This document shows, piece after piece, positions 26,776-34,168 of a stretch of DNA of 64,000 bases. How positions within the stretch are numbered: the first letter of the stretch is position 1; each line of letters opens with the position of its first letter. The notes beneath the pieces were generated by a model that ran no database searches, was not told the DNA's origin, and worked only from the letters and a program-made list of their open reading frames with translations. A program made the position numbers and the translations under genes. The DNA comes from Flammeovirgaceae bacterium UBA2366. Its GTDB lineage: Bacteria > Bacteroidota > Bacteroidia > Cytophagales > Cyclobacteriaceae. Location: contig DDTK01000002.1 in the NCBI GenBank assembly GCA_002344065.1, forward strand, positions 62,001 to 126,000. Direction: 5' to 3'.

Positions 26776-27738
26776 TCAATTCACCGGTAGTGCAATCTGG
26801 TAAACCTTGCCACGCTTCACCGTTAGCCTGTCATCGCGTAACCATGGGTTGTGACGTTTCAGCAATTTGTAATTTATTCCCTGCTGCTTGGAAAATTTAA
26901 TCAGATCAGGAATGGTCTCCTTCACTTCAACATAGCGGAGTTGTTCCTTTTGGTACAAATGTTTTGGATTTACATTAAACCCATATTTAGTGGGGTTTTC
27001 AATTATTTCTTTTATGGCGATAATGCGAAATACATAGCGCGATGTTTCATCTACCAAATGTAAGTCATAAAAATTGTCCACCTTTTGGTTCTCCAATGCG
27101 CGACCTACACCGGCAATACCCCGGTTGTACGATGCTGCCACCAGTGTCCAGTTGCCAAATTTTCTATACGCGTTATTTAAATACTTGCAGGCGGCTTCTG
27201 TTGCCTTAAGCGGATCATAACGTTCATCAACTTCCTTTTCAATTTCAAGTCCCAATTCACGACCTGAGGTTTTTAAAATCTGCCAATAACCTACGGCATC
27301 TTTAGGTGAAATGTCATTTAACAATCCCGATTCAATTAGCGGAAGGTATTTGAAATCATCCGGAATGTTATGCTTGCGCAGAATTTCCTGCATTTGTGGA
27401 AGCCATCGGTTGGCACGCTTGATCAGAAAGATGGTACTGCTATGCAGATAAATATTAATCTGCAATTCGCGATCAAGCCGCTCCAGCACATCAGGAATTT
27501 CAATGGGCACCGATTCTCCGGCAAAGTTCAGGTTCCTGGGCAGATCGTAGGAGATGGCCGGGAAAGGTGGGGCTGCTCCATCCCAATCAGCCGGGGCCAG
27601 GGTGCCGTCCTGCATTTGTTGCTCCTGCTCCTGTTCAGCTACTAATTTCTTTATACGTTCATTAGAGAACCGTACATAGCCAATGGCTATAGCCAGGGCG
27701 AGCAGAGAAATGGCTAAGGGAAAATTTTTTTCTAACAT
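26776..27738 (-). CDS. Membrane-bound lytic transglycosylase (MltD-like) with LysM
   Basis: Start chosen at the ATG at 27738, seven codons inside the longest frame, so that the product begins with a membrane/signal segment (KNFPLAISLLALAIAIGYV). The lysozyme-like domain follows: LPLIESGLLNDISPKDAVGYWQILKTSGRELGLEI with the catalytic glutamate, and NWTLVAASYNRG. The C-terminal 55 residues resemble a LysM peptidoglycan-binding motif (YVEVKETIPDLIKFSKQQGINYKLLKRHNPWLR). It cleaves peptidoglycan in the periplasm. About 320 residues. Confidence 0.88.
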   Translation of the reverse strand: MLEKNFPLAISLLALAIAIGYVRFSNERIKKLVAEQEQEQQMQDGTLAPADWDGAAPPFPAISYDLPRNLNFAGESVPIEIPDVLERLDRELQINIYLHSSTIFLIKRANRWLPQMQEILRKHNIPDDFKYLPLIESGLLNDISPKDAVGYWQILKTSGRELGLEIEKEVDERYDPLKATEAACKYLNNAYRKFGNWTLVAASYNRGIAGVGRALENQKVDNFYDLHLVDETSRYVFRIIAIKEIIENPTKYGFNVNPKHLYQKEQLRYVEVKETIPDLIKFSKQQGINYKLLKRHNPWLRDDRLTVKRGKVYQIALPVN

Positions 27739-27773
27739 AAACTTAAACACCGAGGGCACAGCGTGGTAACCGA

Positions 27774-28535
27774 TTAAAAGTTAGGTGCCAGTAAATATTT
27801 CGAGTAAAAGTCGTCAATCGCTTTTACGGCATCCTCCGGAGTATCCACCAGGCTGAACAAGTCCAGGTCTTCCGCACTGATCATGCCTTCTACAATCAAC
27901 ACATCCTTCACCCACTTCAGCCAGCCCTGCCAGAATTTTTTGCCCACCATGACTATGGGGAATCGTCCAATTTTTTTTGTTTGAATAAGGGTTAACGCTT
28001 CCGTTAATTCATCTAACGTTCCAAAACCGCCCGGCATTACAATAAACCCTTGCGAGTATTTTACAAACATCACTTTGCGTACAAAAAAGTAATCGAACGT
28101 GATGAGTTTGTCCGGATCGATGTAAATATTTCCCTTCTGCTCAAACGGCAGAAAAATATTCAACCCTACAGACTTACCGCCTGCCCGGTGCGCGCCTTTA
28201 TTACCCGCCTCCATAATACCCGGACCGCCACCGGTAATTACACCGTAGCCATGCTGTACCAGCTCATAGGCAATTTCTTCGGCCATTTTATAATAGCTGT
28301 TGGCAGGCTTGGTACGAGCAGATCCAAAAATGGTCACGCACGGACCGATCTTGGCCAGCTTCTCCATCCCCTCCACAAATTCACTCATCACTTTAAAGAT
28401 CATCCAACTGTTGGCGCCTTTTATCTCTGCCCAGTCCTTGTCTTTGAAAGCTTTACGAATGCGGTGCTCTTCTTCTATGGCTTGTTGAATTAATTCCGGA
28501 TCAGCCTTGGGTTTTGTTTTTCTCTTCGAATTCAT
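27774..28535 (-). CDS. LOG family (TIGR00730) Rossmann-fold protein
   Basis: A 253-residue cytosolic protein. It has the LOG signatures GGGPGIMEAGNKGAH and PGGFGTLDELTE, within a Rossmann-like fold (VTIFGSARTKP). Proteins with this pair of motifs include cytokinin-nucleotide phosphoribohydrolases, which cut the N-glycosidic bond of purine monophosphates; in bacteria the role is often unknown. The N-terminal 60 residues are charged and helical. Closely follows the divergent ACR3 promoter on its 5' side. Confidence 0.88.
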   Translation of the reverse strand: MNSKRKTKPKADPELIQQAIEEEHRIRKAFKDKDWAEIKGANSWMIFKVMSEFVEGMEKLAKIGPCVTIFGSARTKPANSYYKMAEEIAYELVQHGYGVITGGGPGIMEAGNKGAHRAGGKSVGLNIFLPFEQKGNIYIDPDKLITFDYFFVRKVMFVKYSQGFIVMPGGFGTLDELTEALTLIQTKKIGRFPIVMVGKKFWQGWLKWVKDVLIVEGMISAEDLDLFSLVDTPEDAVKAIDDFYSKYLLAPNF

Positions 28536-28690
28536 TTCACTACAATTCAGTTATATCCGAAATATACGAGTATCTGCTTAAAATGATGATTTTACAAATC
28601 CACTTCACTATGGAAAACATATGTCAGTTTCTTAATCATGACATAAATCACGTATCCTTTCTGAGAAAATTCACTACGAAATGATTTTAT

Positions 28691-28712
28691 TTAATCGTAA
28701 TATTACGATTAA
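28691..28712. promoter_or_regulatory. Perfect 22-bp palindrome, candidate ArsR-type operator
   Basis: TTAATCGTAAT followed by its exact reverse complement, 22 bases in all. It lies between the -33 region and the -7 box of the ACR3 gene (box at 28717), the position for a repressor site. The central 16 bases recur exactly at 37077-37092. ArsR control is inferred from the exporter gene it precedes; no arsR gene is in the window. Confidence 0.75.
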
Positions 28713-28716
28713 TGTT

Positions 28717-28724
28717 TACGTTTG
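28717..28724 (+). promoter_or_regulatory. Bacteroidota -7 element (TACGTTTG) of the ACR3 gene
   Basis: Exact match to TAnnTTTG, four bases after the palindrome and 23 bases before the ACR3 start codon. Confidence 0.65.
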
Positions 28725-28747
28725 CCTAAAAATCAAAACTATTCATC

Positions 28748-29776
28748 ATGGCCTTAAAGAAAACCATCAGCTTCTTCGATCGGTATCTATCGGTTTGGGT
28801 GGCTATTTGCATCATTGCCGGCATTGTCATCGGGCGATTTGCCGGAGACACTATTGAAGTGATCAGCAGCGTGGAGATTGCGAAAGTCAACATTCCGGTA
28901 GCCGTACTTATCTGGTTAATGATCTATCCTATGATGTTGCAGATTGATTTTACCAGCATCAAAAAAATTGGCGAAAAGCCACGCGGTGTGGTATGGACGG
29001 TCGTTATCAACTGGCTCATCAAACCGTTTACGATGGCGTTCTTTGCCTGGATTTTCTTTACCAAACTCTATTCGGCATGGATTGATCCTGCATTAGCAGG
29101 CGAATACATAGCCGGAGCCATTTTGCTGGGTGCTGCACCGTGTACGGCCATGGTTTTTGTGTGGTCATACTTGTCTGATGGTGATCCGAATTACACGCTT
29201 GTTCAGGTTTCGGTTAATGACCTTATTATTTTAGTGGCCTTTGTACCGCTTGTCGGGTTGTTGCTGGGTATCACCGATGTGGTAATCCCTTACGAAACTT
29301 TAGTTGCAAGTGTGGTGATCTTTGTGGTGATTCCTCTTGTGGCCGGAGTGATCACACAACGCATTGTAGTGAAGTCAAAAGGAGAGGAGTGGTTCAAAAA
29401 GGAATTCCTTCCCAAACTCAAACCGATCAGTATTATTGCCTTACTTGTTACACTGATTTTCCTGTTCGCTTTTCAGGGGAAGAACATTCTCAACAATCCA
29501 CTGATTATTTTATTGGCTGCAATACCCTTAGTTATCCAAACCTACTTTATTTTCTTTATCGCCTGGTATGGTGGAAAGAAGCTAAATCTGAATTATGTCG
29601 TGTGCGCACCTGCAGCAATGATTGGCGCCAGCAACTTCTTTGAACTGTCTGTAGCGGTTGCCATTTCATTGTTTGGTTTACAATCACCGGCTGCCCTGGT
29701 TACCGTAGTGGGAGTTTTGGTAGAAGTGCCGGTAATGCTTTCGCTGGTGGCGTTCGCAAACAGCAGGAAATACTAG
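28748..29776 (+). CDS. ACR3 family arsenite efflux transporter
   Basis: A 342-residue polytopic inner-membrane protein with about ten hydrophobic segments. The conserved segment GAAPCTAMVFVWSYL carries the cysteine essential in ACR3 proteins, and APAAMIGASNFFELSVA is the matching motif in the second half. It exports trivalent arsenite (and in some members antimonite). No arsC or arsR gene is adjacent, so it is an orphan exporter with its own operator-like palindrome and -7 box. Gene symbol left empty because acr3/arsB naming varies. Confidence 0.92.
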   Translation: MALKKTISFFDRYLSVWVAICIIAGIVIGRFAGDTIEVISSVEIAKVNIPVAVLIWLMIYPMMLQIDFTSIKKIGEKPRGVVWTVVINWLIKPFTMAFFAWIFFTKLYSAWIDPALAGEYIAGAILLGAAPCTAMVFVWSYLSDGDPNYTLVQVSVNDLIILVAFVPLVGLLLGITDVVIPYETLVASVVIFVVIPLVAGVITQRIVVKSKGEEWFKKEFLPKLKPISIIALLVTLIFLFAFQGKNILNNPLIILLAAIPLVIQTYFIFFIAWYGGKKLNLNYVVCAPAAMIGASNFFELSVAVAISLFGLQSPAALVTVVGVLVEVPVMLSLVAFANSRKY

Positions 29777-29796
29777 AGATCATCTCAAAAATGTTA

Positions 29797-29905
29797 CCGT
29801 CATTGCGATCCGCCACAGGCGGAGAAGCAATCTCGATTTTCGATTATGAAAACAGGATTGCTTAGGTCGTTCCTCCCTCGCTACTTCGACAAGCTCAGGC
29901 TGACA
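29797..29905. repeat. Decayed copy of CGTCATTGCGAG palindromic repeat
   Basis: CGTCATTGCGA, GAAGCAATC, GATTGCTTAGGTCGTTCCTCC and CTCGC match the repeat at 11052-11134. Here a 15-bp palindrome TCCGCCACAGGCGGA interrupts the left arm (29809-29823), and the right end is replaced by CTTCGACAAGCTCAGGCTGA. Non-coding, between the ACR3 gene and the epimerase gene. Confidence 0.75.
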
Positions 29906-29950
29906 AGAGGAAATGATTTTTACTATTGATTTCTAGTAATAACTTCCTAA

Positions 29951-30862
29951 CTATTTCCTGTAAAACGATTCAATGGCAGTTGTTAAATCTTCAAATTGAA
30001 ATTTGAATCCCGTCTGTTGAATTTTTTCTGATGACACCTTACTCCCCAACAGAACTAAATTTGCCATTTCACCCAACATAAGTTTCATAACAAAAGAAGG
30101 AACTGGTGGAAGGAGCAGGGGGCGATGCAATGCTTTTGCGATGGCTCTTGTTACCTCACGATTCGATGACCATTGCGGGGCAACACCGTTGTATGCCCCG
30201 ATCAGGTTTTCATTCTCAACGGCATACCGAAACATCGCGCACAAATCATCTATGTGAATCCAGCTCATCGGTTGCTTGCCATTACCCAGTGGTGCGCCTG
30301 CACCCCAACGAACAGGCTTTGCTATTTCTTTTAAAGCGCCTCCTTTATTACTTAATACAATTCCAATTCTGATTTTTACTATACGAATGTTGAGTTCCTG
30401 AATCCTATCCACCTCATGTTCCCACGCCTTAACCACATCCGCTAAAAAATCAGTACCCGCTTTACTGGATTCTGTAAATACCTCCTCGCTGCCACCAAAG
30501 CCATAGTACCCGATGGCACTGGCTGATATAAAGGATTTTACCTGGTGTTGAGTGTTTTTAAGCGTTTGATATAACAATGTTGACGATCGTGTGCGACTTT
30601 CTAAAATCTCCTGCTTCCGTCTGGCAGTCCACGGTTTATCAGCAATGCCTGCACCGGCCAAATGAATAATAGAATCTATTCCTTGAAGTGCTCCCTCCTC
30701 AATATATCCTTTATCAACATCCCAGGTATATGATGGCACGTTGCCTTGGCGCTTTGTCCGACCCAAATGAGCAACCTGATGACCGCCCTTCATGAGGTTA
30801 GCCGTAAGTTCTGCACCAACAAGTCCGGAGGCTCCGGTTATGAGTATTCTTTTTGGAATCAA
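29951..30862 (-). CDS. TIGR01777 family (SDR39U1-like) epimerase
   Basis: A 303-residue extended short-chain dehydrogenase. The NAD(P)-binding motif is ITGASGLVGAEL (residues 7-18); family features DSIIHLAGAGIADKPWTARRKQEI, GYYGFGG and GGKQPMSWIHIDDL-like (GNGKQPMSWIHIDDLCAMFRYA) follow, and a C-terminal helical end (QQTGFKFQFEDLTTAIESFYR) typical of TIGR01777. Substrate is unknown for this family. Confidence 0.9.
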   Translation of the reverse strand: MIPKRILITGASGLVGAELTANLMKGGHQVAHLGRTKRQGNVPSYTWDVDKGYIEEGALQGIDSIIHLAGAGIADKPWTARRKQEILESRTRSSTLLYQTLKNTQHQVKSFISASAIGYYGFGGSEEVFTESSKAGTDFLADVVKAWEHEVDRIQELNIRIVKIRIGIVLSNKGGALKEIAKPVRWGAGAPLGNGKQPMSWIHIDDLCAMFRYAVENENLIGAYNGVAPQWSSNREVTRAIAKALHRPLLLPPVPSFVMKLMLGEMANLVLLGSKVSSEKIQQTGFKFQFEDLTTAIESFYRK

Positions 30863-30900
30863 TTTTGTAGCATTAGTTTTACATCAATAACCATAACAAC

Positions 30901-31599
30901 ATGGAAGCCCGTAAAAAGTTTGTCCTTATTTTTTTCATAGGCCTTAGCCTGTCTGCAACGGCCCAATCGGTAAAAGTAGAGAAAGAATCGCACCGCATAA
31001 AAGGTGAAAATGTTGATGGATACGGTGTTGAACTGGAAGGCAAGCAGGATGACGTTGCCACTTCGTTTAATAAGTACTTAAGATCATTTGCTAAACTGAA
31101 GCTTGGCGCTAATCCCATAACCTTAACGGAAACGGTTATTGGCGGAACTTCGTATAAGAACCCCATTTATGCTACTACTAAAGAGCGTACTGCTACCGCT
31201 GTAGCCTGGATTGGTTTAAAGCCAGGTGAATGGCCAAATGCGGATGAAGCAGAAAAAGTGAACAAAGAGCTCGAACGAATCATCTACGATTTTGGTGTAA
31301 AATACTACCGTGATAAAATCCAGGTGCAGATTGATGAATCTTCCAAGGCTCTTCAGGCTGTAGAGCGCCAGCAACAACGTTTGATAAACGAAAATAAAAA
31401 CCTGACCATCCGTATGGAAAACAATGAAAAGGAAAGAATCCAACTGGAGAAGTCGGTAGAAGCAAACAAGCTGGAAAATTTAAGTCTGCTTACACTACTT
31501 GAAAAGAATAAAAAAAGTCAGGACTCCGTAGCCATTGCTACGGAACAAATCAAAAAAGTGGTGGAGATGCATAAAGAAAAGCAGAAGAAGGTTAATTGA
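30901..31599 (+). CDS. Hypothetical secreted coiled-coil protein
   Basis: A 232-residue protein with an N-terminal signal peptide (KKFVLIFFIGLSLSATAQ). A globular middle contains ASFNKYLRSFAKLKLG-like sequence and ALWIGLKPGEW-like (AWIGLKPGEWPNADEA). From about residue 145 it is one long heptad-rich coiled coil (ALQAVERQQQRLINENKNLTIRMENNEKE...) rich in Gln, Glu and Lys. It lies 38 bases from the divergent epimerase gene. No function can be named. Confidence 0.75.
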   Translation: MEARKKFVLIFFIGLSLSATAQSVKVEKESHRIKGENVDGYGVELEGKQDDVATSFNKYLRSFAKLKLGANPITLTETVIGGTSYKNPIYATTKERTATAVAWIGLKPGEWPNADEAEKVNKELERIIYDFGVKYYRDKIQVQIDESSKALQAVERQQQRLINENKNLTIRMENNEKERIQLEKSVEANKLENLSLLTLLEKNKKSQDSVAIATEQIKKVVEMHKEKQKKVN

Positions 31600-31604
31600 T
31601 TGAG

Positions 31605-32228
31605 TTAGTTAATAGAATCAAGTCTGCCCGGGCCCGCTAACTCTCGTGCTTCTTCTAAAAATCGCCATTTTGAATTTTCGGTATAATCCCACCGGTTACG
31701 TTTATGGTCGTAGTAGATATCCTCATTCGGAACATAAACAAGGTCTTTGTTACCAAAATATTTATCAACATTACCCGAGCTTATCATCTCTTTGAACAAT
31801 ACTTGTCCCTTTGCCTCCAACTCATCCCGAACACAACGAGGCGTTTGATACAGCAGGTTTAGAAATTCTATTTTGCCCGTATCCGGATTTCGCTTCACAT
31901 ACCCTCCGAACGTACGGTAATGCTCGTACAAACTGGCCTTATCCTGATACTCGTAAGTAAAAAACTCAACCGAATCAGTTTTAAAGTAATACCGGATTTT
32001 TCCGCTGGTAAGATCAATGTAGTTTTTGTAGAATGACCTGCTTGAACGATCAAACCGCTCAGCGTAGGTCATCGCATCAGGTTTCTTAACTACATAAGGA
32101 GCCAATTGAATTAAAAGTGAATCATAATCCTTTTGTGAAAGAATTTTCCCTGCTTCAGTTGTTTTACTTTTTGAACAACTGAATAAAAGTGCAGAGATGC
32201 CAACCAGAAGAATAATTGTATGCTTCAT
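31605..32228 (-). CDS. Hypothetical lipoprotein
   Basis: A 207-residue protein with lipoprotein signal LLFSCSKS (lipid cysteine near residue 18). The rest is soluble, charged and without an obvious named domain; motifs such as RFDRSSRSFYKNYI and CVRDELEAKGQVLFKEM recur in Bacteroidota hypotheticals to my memory, which is not a check. It ends five bases from the convergent coiled-coil gene. Confidence 0.65.
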   Translation of the reverse strand: MKHTIILLVGISALLFSCSKSKTTEAGKILSQKDYDSLLIQLAPYVVKKPDAMTYAERFDRSSRSFYKNYIDLTSGKIRYYFKTDSVEFFTYEYQDKASLYEHYRTFGGYVKRNPDTGKIEFLNLLYQTPRCVRDELEAKGQVLFKEMISSGNVDKYFGNKDLVYVPNEDIYYDHKRNRWDYTENSKWRFLEEARELAGPGRLDSIN

Positions 32229-32269
32229 GAAATATTACTTAGTGAACAAACCCTTAGTCAAAAGTAGAA

Positions 32270-32292
32270 AAGCCCGGACAAAATCCGGGCTT
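32270..32292 (-). terminator. Terminator after the beta-helix lipoprotein gene
   Basis: On the minus strand AAGCCCGGA, loop TTTTG, TCCGGGCTT, then a T-rich tail (TTCTACTTTT). It begins 26 bases after the stop at 32319. Confidence 0.8.
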
Positions 32293-32318
32293 CTCTTGAA
32301 TCAAACCTATGCTATGGA

Positions 32319-33986
32319 TTAATAATCCTCGTTGTTAGGGTTGAGGTTAATCCAACCTGCGTTGAAATTCCAACCAGCACCCGGAGTAGTACCCCAAGCA
32401 CCGTAGAAAGCCTCAGCGGTGAAGAAATTACCCACGTTGCTGGCAGCAGGAATTGCGGGGGCACCGGTAAGACCTGGGCTACCTGCTACCTGGTTAATCG
32501 GTAAGTTGGTGAAGCTATAAACATTTCCTGAAGGGAATGGACCGAAAATGTCAGTAATAGGTGCCGCAAAATTGTTATCGGATGCAAAATTTGCCGGAAC
32601 GTTAGCACCAGTTGCCGTTTGACCGCCACCATTGGCCGAAAAAATATTGTTGATTACGGTAGAACCAGTCGTTGCAAAGTTTGCTGATGTAGGGAACCCG
32701 GTGATAATAGAGTTGTAAAGTTCTAACTGATTGAAGGAGTTTACTTCAACCGCTGCGCGATAGAAACCATCAATCTGAGCAGCAGTTCTGAACAGTAGCG
32801 GCCCCCATACTGTAATGTTTGCAAAGATTGGTTTAGAGTGTCTGGATACTCCGCCTACTGTAGGCGCAGGGTTGGTAGAGTTACTTGATGACTCAAAAGC
32901 TCTTGAACCTGAAATATCTGCAATAGATGCTTCGCGAATGATAGCGCCATACTGCACTCGTCCAATGTACCCGCGATCAGAGTCAAAGTCATCATCAAGG
33001 GTAGAGTATGCTATCAAATATTTATGGTCATTTGATCCACCAAACCACTCATAAGCATCATCGTTGGCAAAACTTACTACGATATGATCAATTTCTGTAG
33101 CTGAACCAACTGATCCCATCGTTAAGCTGTTAAGTTCATTGTCCTGTGATAAGTCAATACCAGCAAATTCGATACGGGCATATTTTAACTTACCTGAATC
33201 ATCATTTCCAATAGCAGCTCCATCACCGGGGCCGTAAAGACCATCTTGTGAACCTGCACCACCCGCCAAACCTTCAATAAGGGCATTTGCTCCATTGCTG
33301 TTATAGTCTCTTCCTAAAATTACAACACCACCCCAATCGCCACGGTTACGGAAACCCTTAGGAGCATTTGAAGTAAACACAATCGGACTAGCAGCAGTAC
33401 CCACTGCATTAAGTTTACCACCTCTGTTCACGATTAATGTTCCTTCTGTTTCTTTTTCACCAAAAATGATTGTGCCGGGTGCAATGGTAAGTGTAACGCC
33501 ATTGGGAACAACAACTTTACCGCGTAATAAGTAGCGATTAGTAGCAACCCAATTGTTGTTTGCTGCAGAAATGTTCCCTGTAACAACAACAACCGGTTTA
33601 GGATCACCCACGGTAATGGTTACAGTGGCTGGCAATGAATTTAAGCTTTCATTATCCACTGCTGTTACAACAATTAGAATAGTTGAACCAATAACTGCAT
33701 TTACTGGGATTGTATAGTTTACAGTAACGGTTTGCGTGCTTTGACCATTAAGTGTTACACTCGGAATTGTCGGGCCGGAAAACACGAGCAATTGCCCGCC
33801 ATTCGGAGCTGTTACTGCAGCTTCAAAAGAAACAGAAGCACCGGGGATATCTTGAAGAGTTGATGGCGTGACGCTTACTGTGGGTGCGGCACCTAATTCA
33901 TCATCACTACAGGAGGTTGTAGCAAAGCTCAGGGCAGCAAGCACAAACACACTAGCCAAAATGGATAGGATTGAATTTCTTTTCAT
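32319..33986 (-). CDS. Outer-membrane lipoprotein with Ig-like and beta-helix regions
   Basis: A 555-residue protein with lipoprotein signal ending ATTSC (lipid cysteine at about residue 26). It has an Ig/cadherin-like segment (about 35-125, ending in ATVTITVGD) and a right-handed beta-helix-like body (RYLLRGKVVVPNGVTLTIAPGTIIFGEK, then repeated NGGN-type turns and FRNRGDWGGVVILG). It follows the TonB receptor on the same strand and its promoter carries the same 11-bp repeats as the receptor's, so the two probably work together at the surface. Substrate unknown. Confidence 0.8.
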   Translation of the reverse strand: MKRNSILSILASVFVLAALSFATTSCSDDELGAAPTVSVTPSTLQDIPGASVSFEAAVTAPNGGQLLVFSGPTIPSVTLNGQSTQTVTVNYTIPVNAVIGSTILIVVTAVDNESLNSLPATVTITVGDPKPVVVVTGNISAANNNWVATNRYLLRGKVVVPNGVTLTIAPGTIIFGEKETEGTLIVNRGGKLNAVGTAASPIVFTSNAPKGFRNRGDWGGVVILGRDYNSNGANALIEGLAGGAGSQDGLYGPGDGAAIGNDDSGKLKYARIEFAGIDLSQDNELNSLTMGSVGSATEIDHIVVSFANDDAYEWFGGSNDHKYLIAYSTLDDDFDSDRGYIGRVQYGAIIREASIADISGSRAFESSSNSTNPAPTVGGVSRHSKPIFANITVWGPLLFRTAAQIDGFYRAAVEVNSFNQLELYNSIITGFPTSANFATTGSTVINNIFSANGGGQTATGANVPANFASDNNFAAPITDIFGPFPSGNVYSFTNLPINQVAGSPGLTGAPAIPAASNVGNFFTAEAFYGAWGTTPGAGWNFNAGWINLNPNNEDY

Positions 33987-34014
33987 GATTTTTAAGTTAA
34001 GTTGAAATCGGCTG

Positions 34015-34069
34015 CAAAGTAGGTCTTAGGGGTAAAGCAGGAGTTACCCGATTGTTAGGTTATTGTTAC
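34015..34069 (-). promoter_or_regulatory. Promoter with four 11-bp-spaced TAACA-type boxes
   Basis: Reading the minus strand: GTAACA (34064-34069), CTAACA (34053-34058), GTAACT (34042-34047) and TTTACC (34031-34036), each 11 bases apart, then a -7-like CTACTTTG ending at 34015. Direct repeats of TTAACA-type hexamers with 5-base spacers are the layout of PhoP boxes in Bacillus and the 11-base period of PHO boxes generally. Controls the lipoprotein gene. Confidence 0.65.
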
Positions 34070-34168
34070 GAAACCATAGTATGGATTAAACAAAGTATAA
34101 CCCTCTGACAAACAACGTTTCGATGTTCTTCTGCCTATAAAAAGGCGACAGTAACTCGATGTTGAATC

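Noticed and set aside
28620..28645. TATGTCA-N12-TGACATA inverted repeat between the LOG and ACR3 genes
   Set aside because: Seven-base arms with a 12-base spacer and no second copy seen; could be chance in an AT-rich gap.
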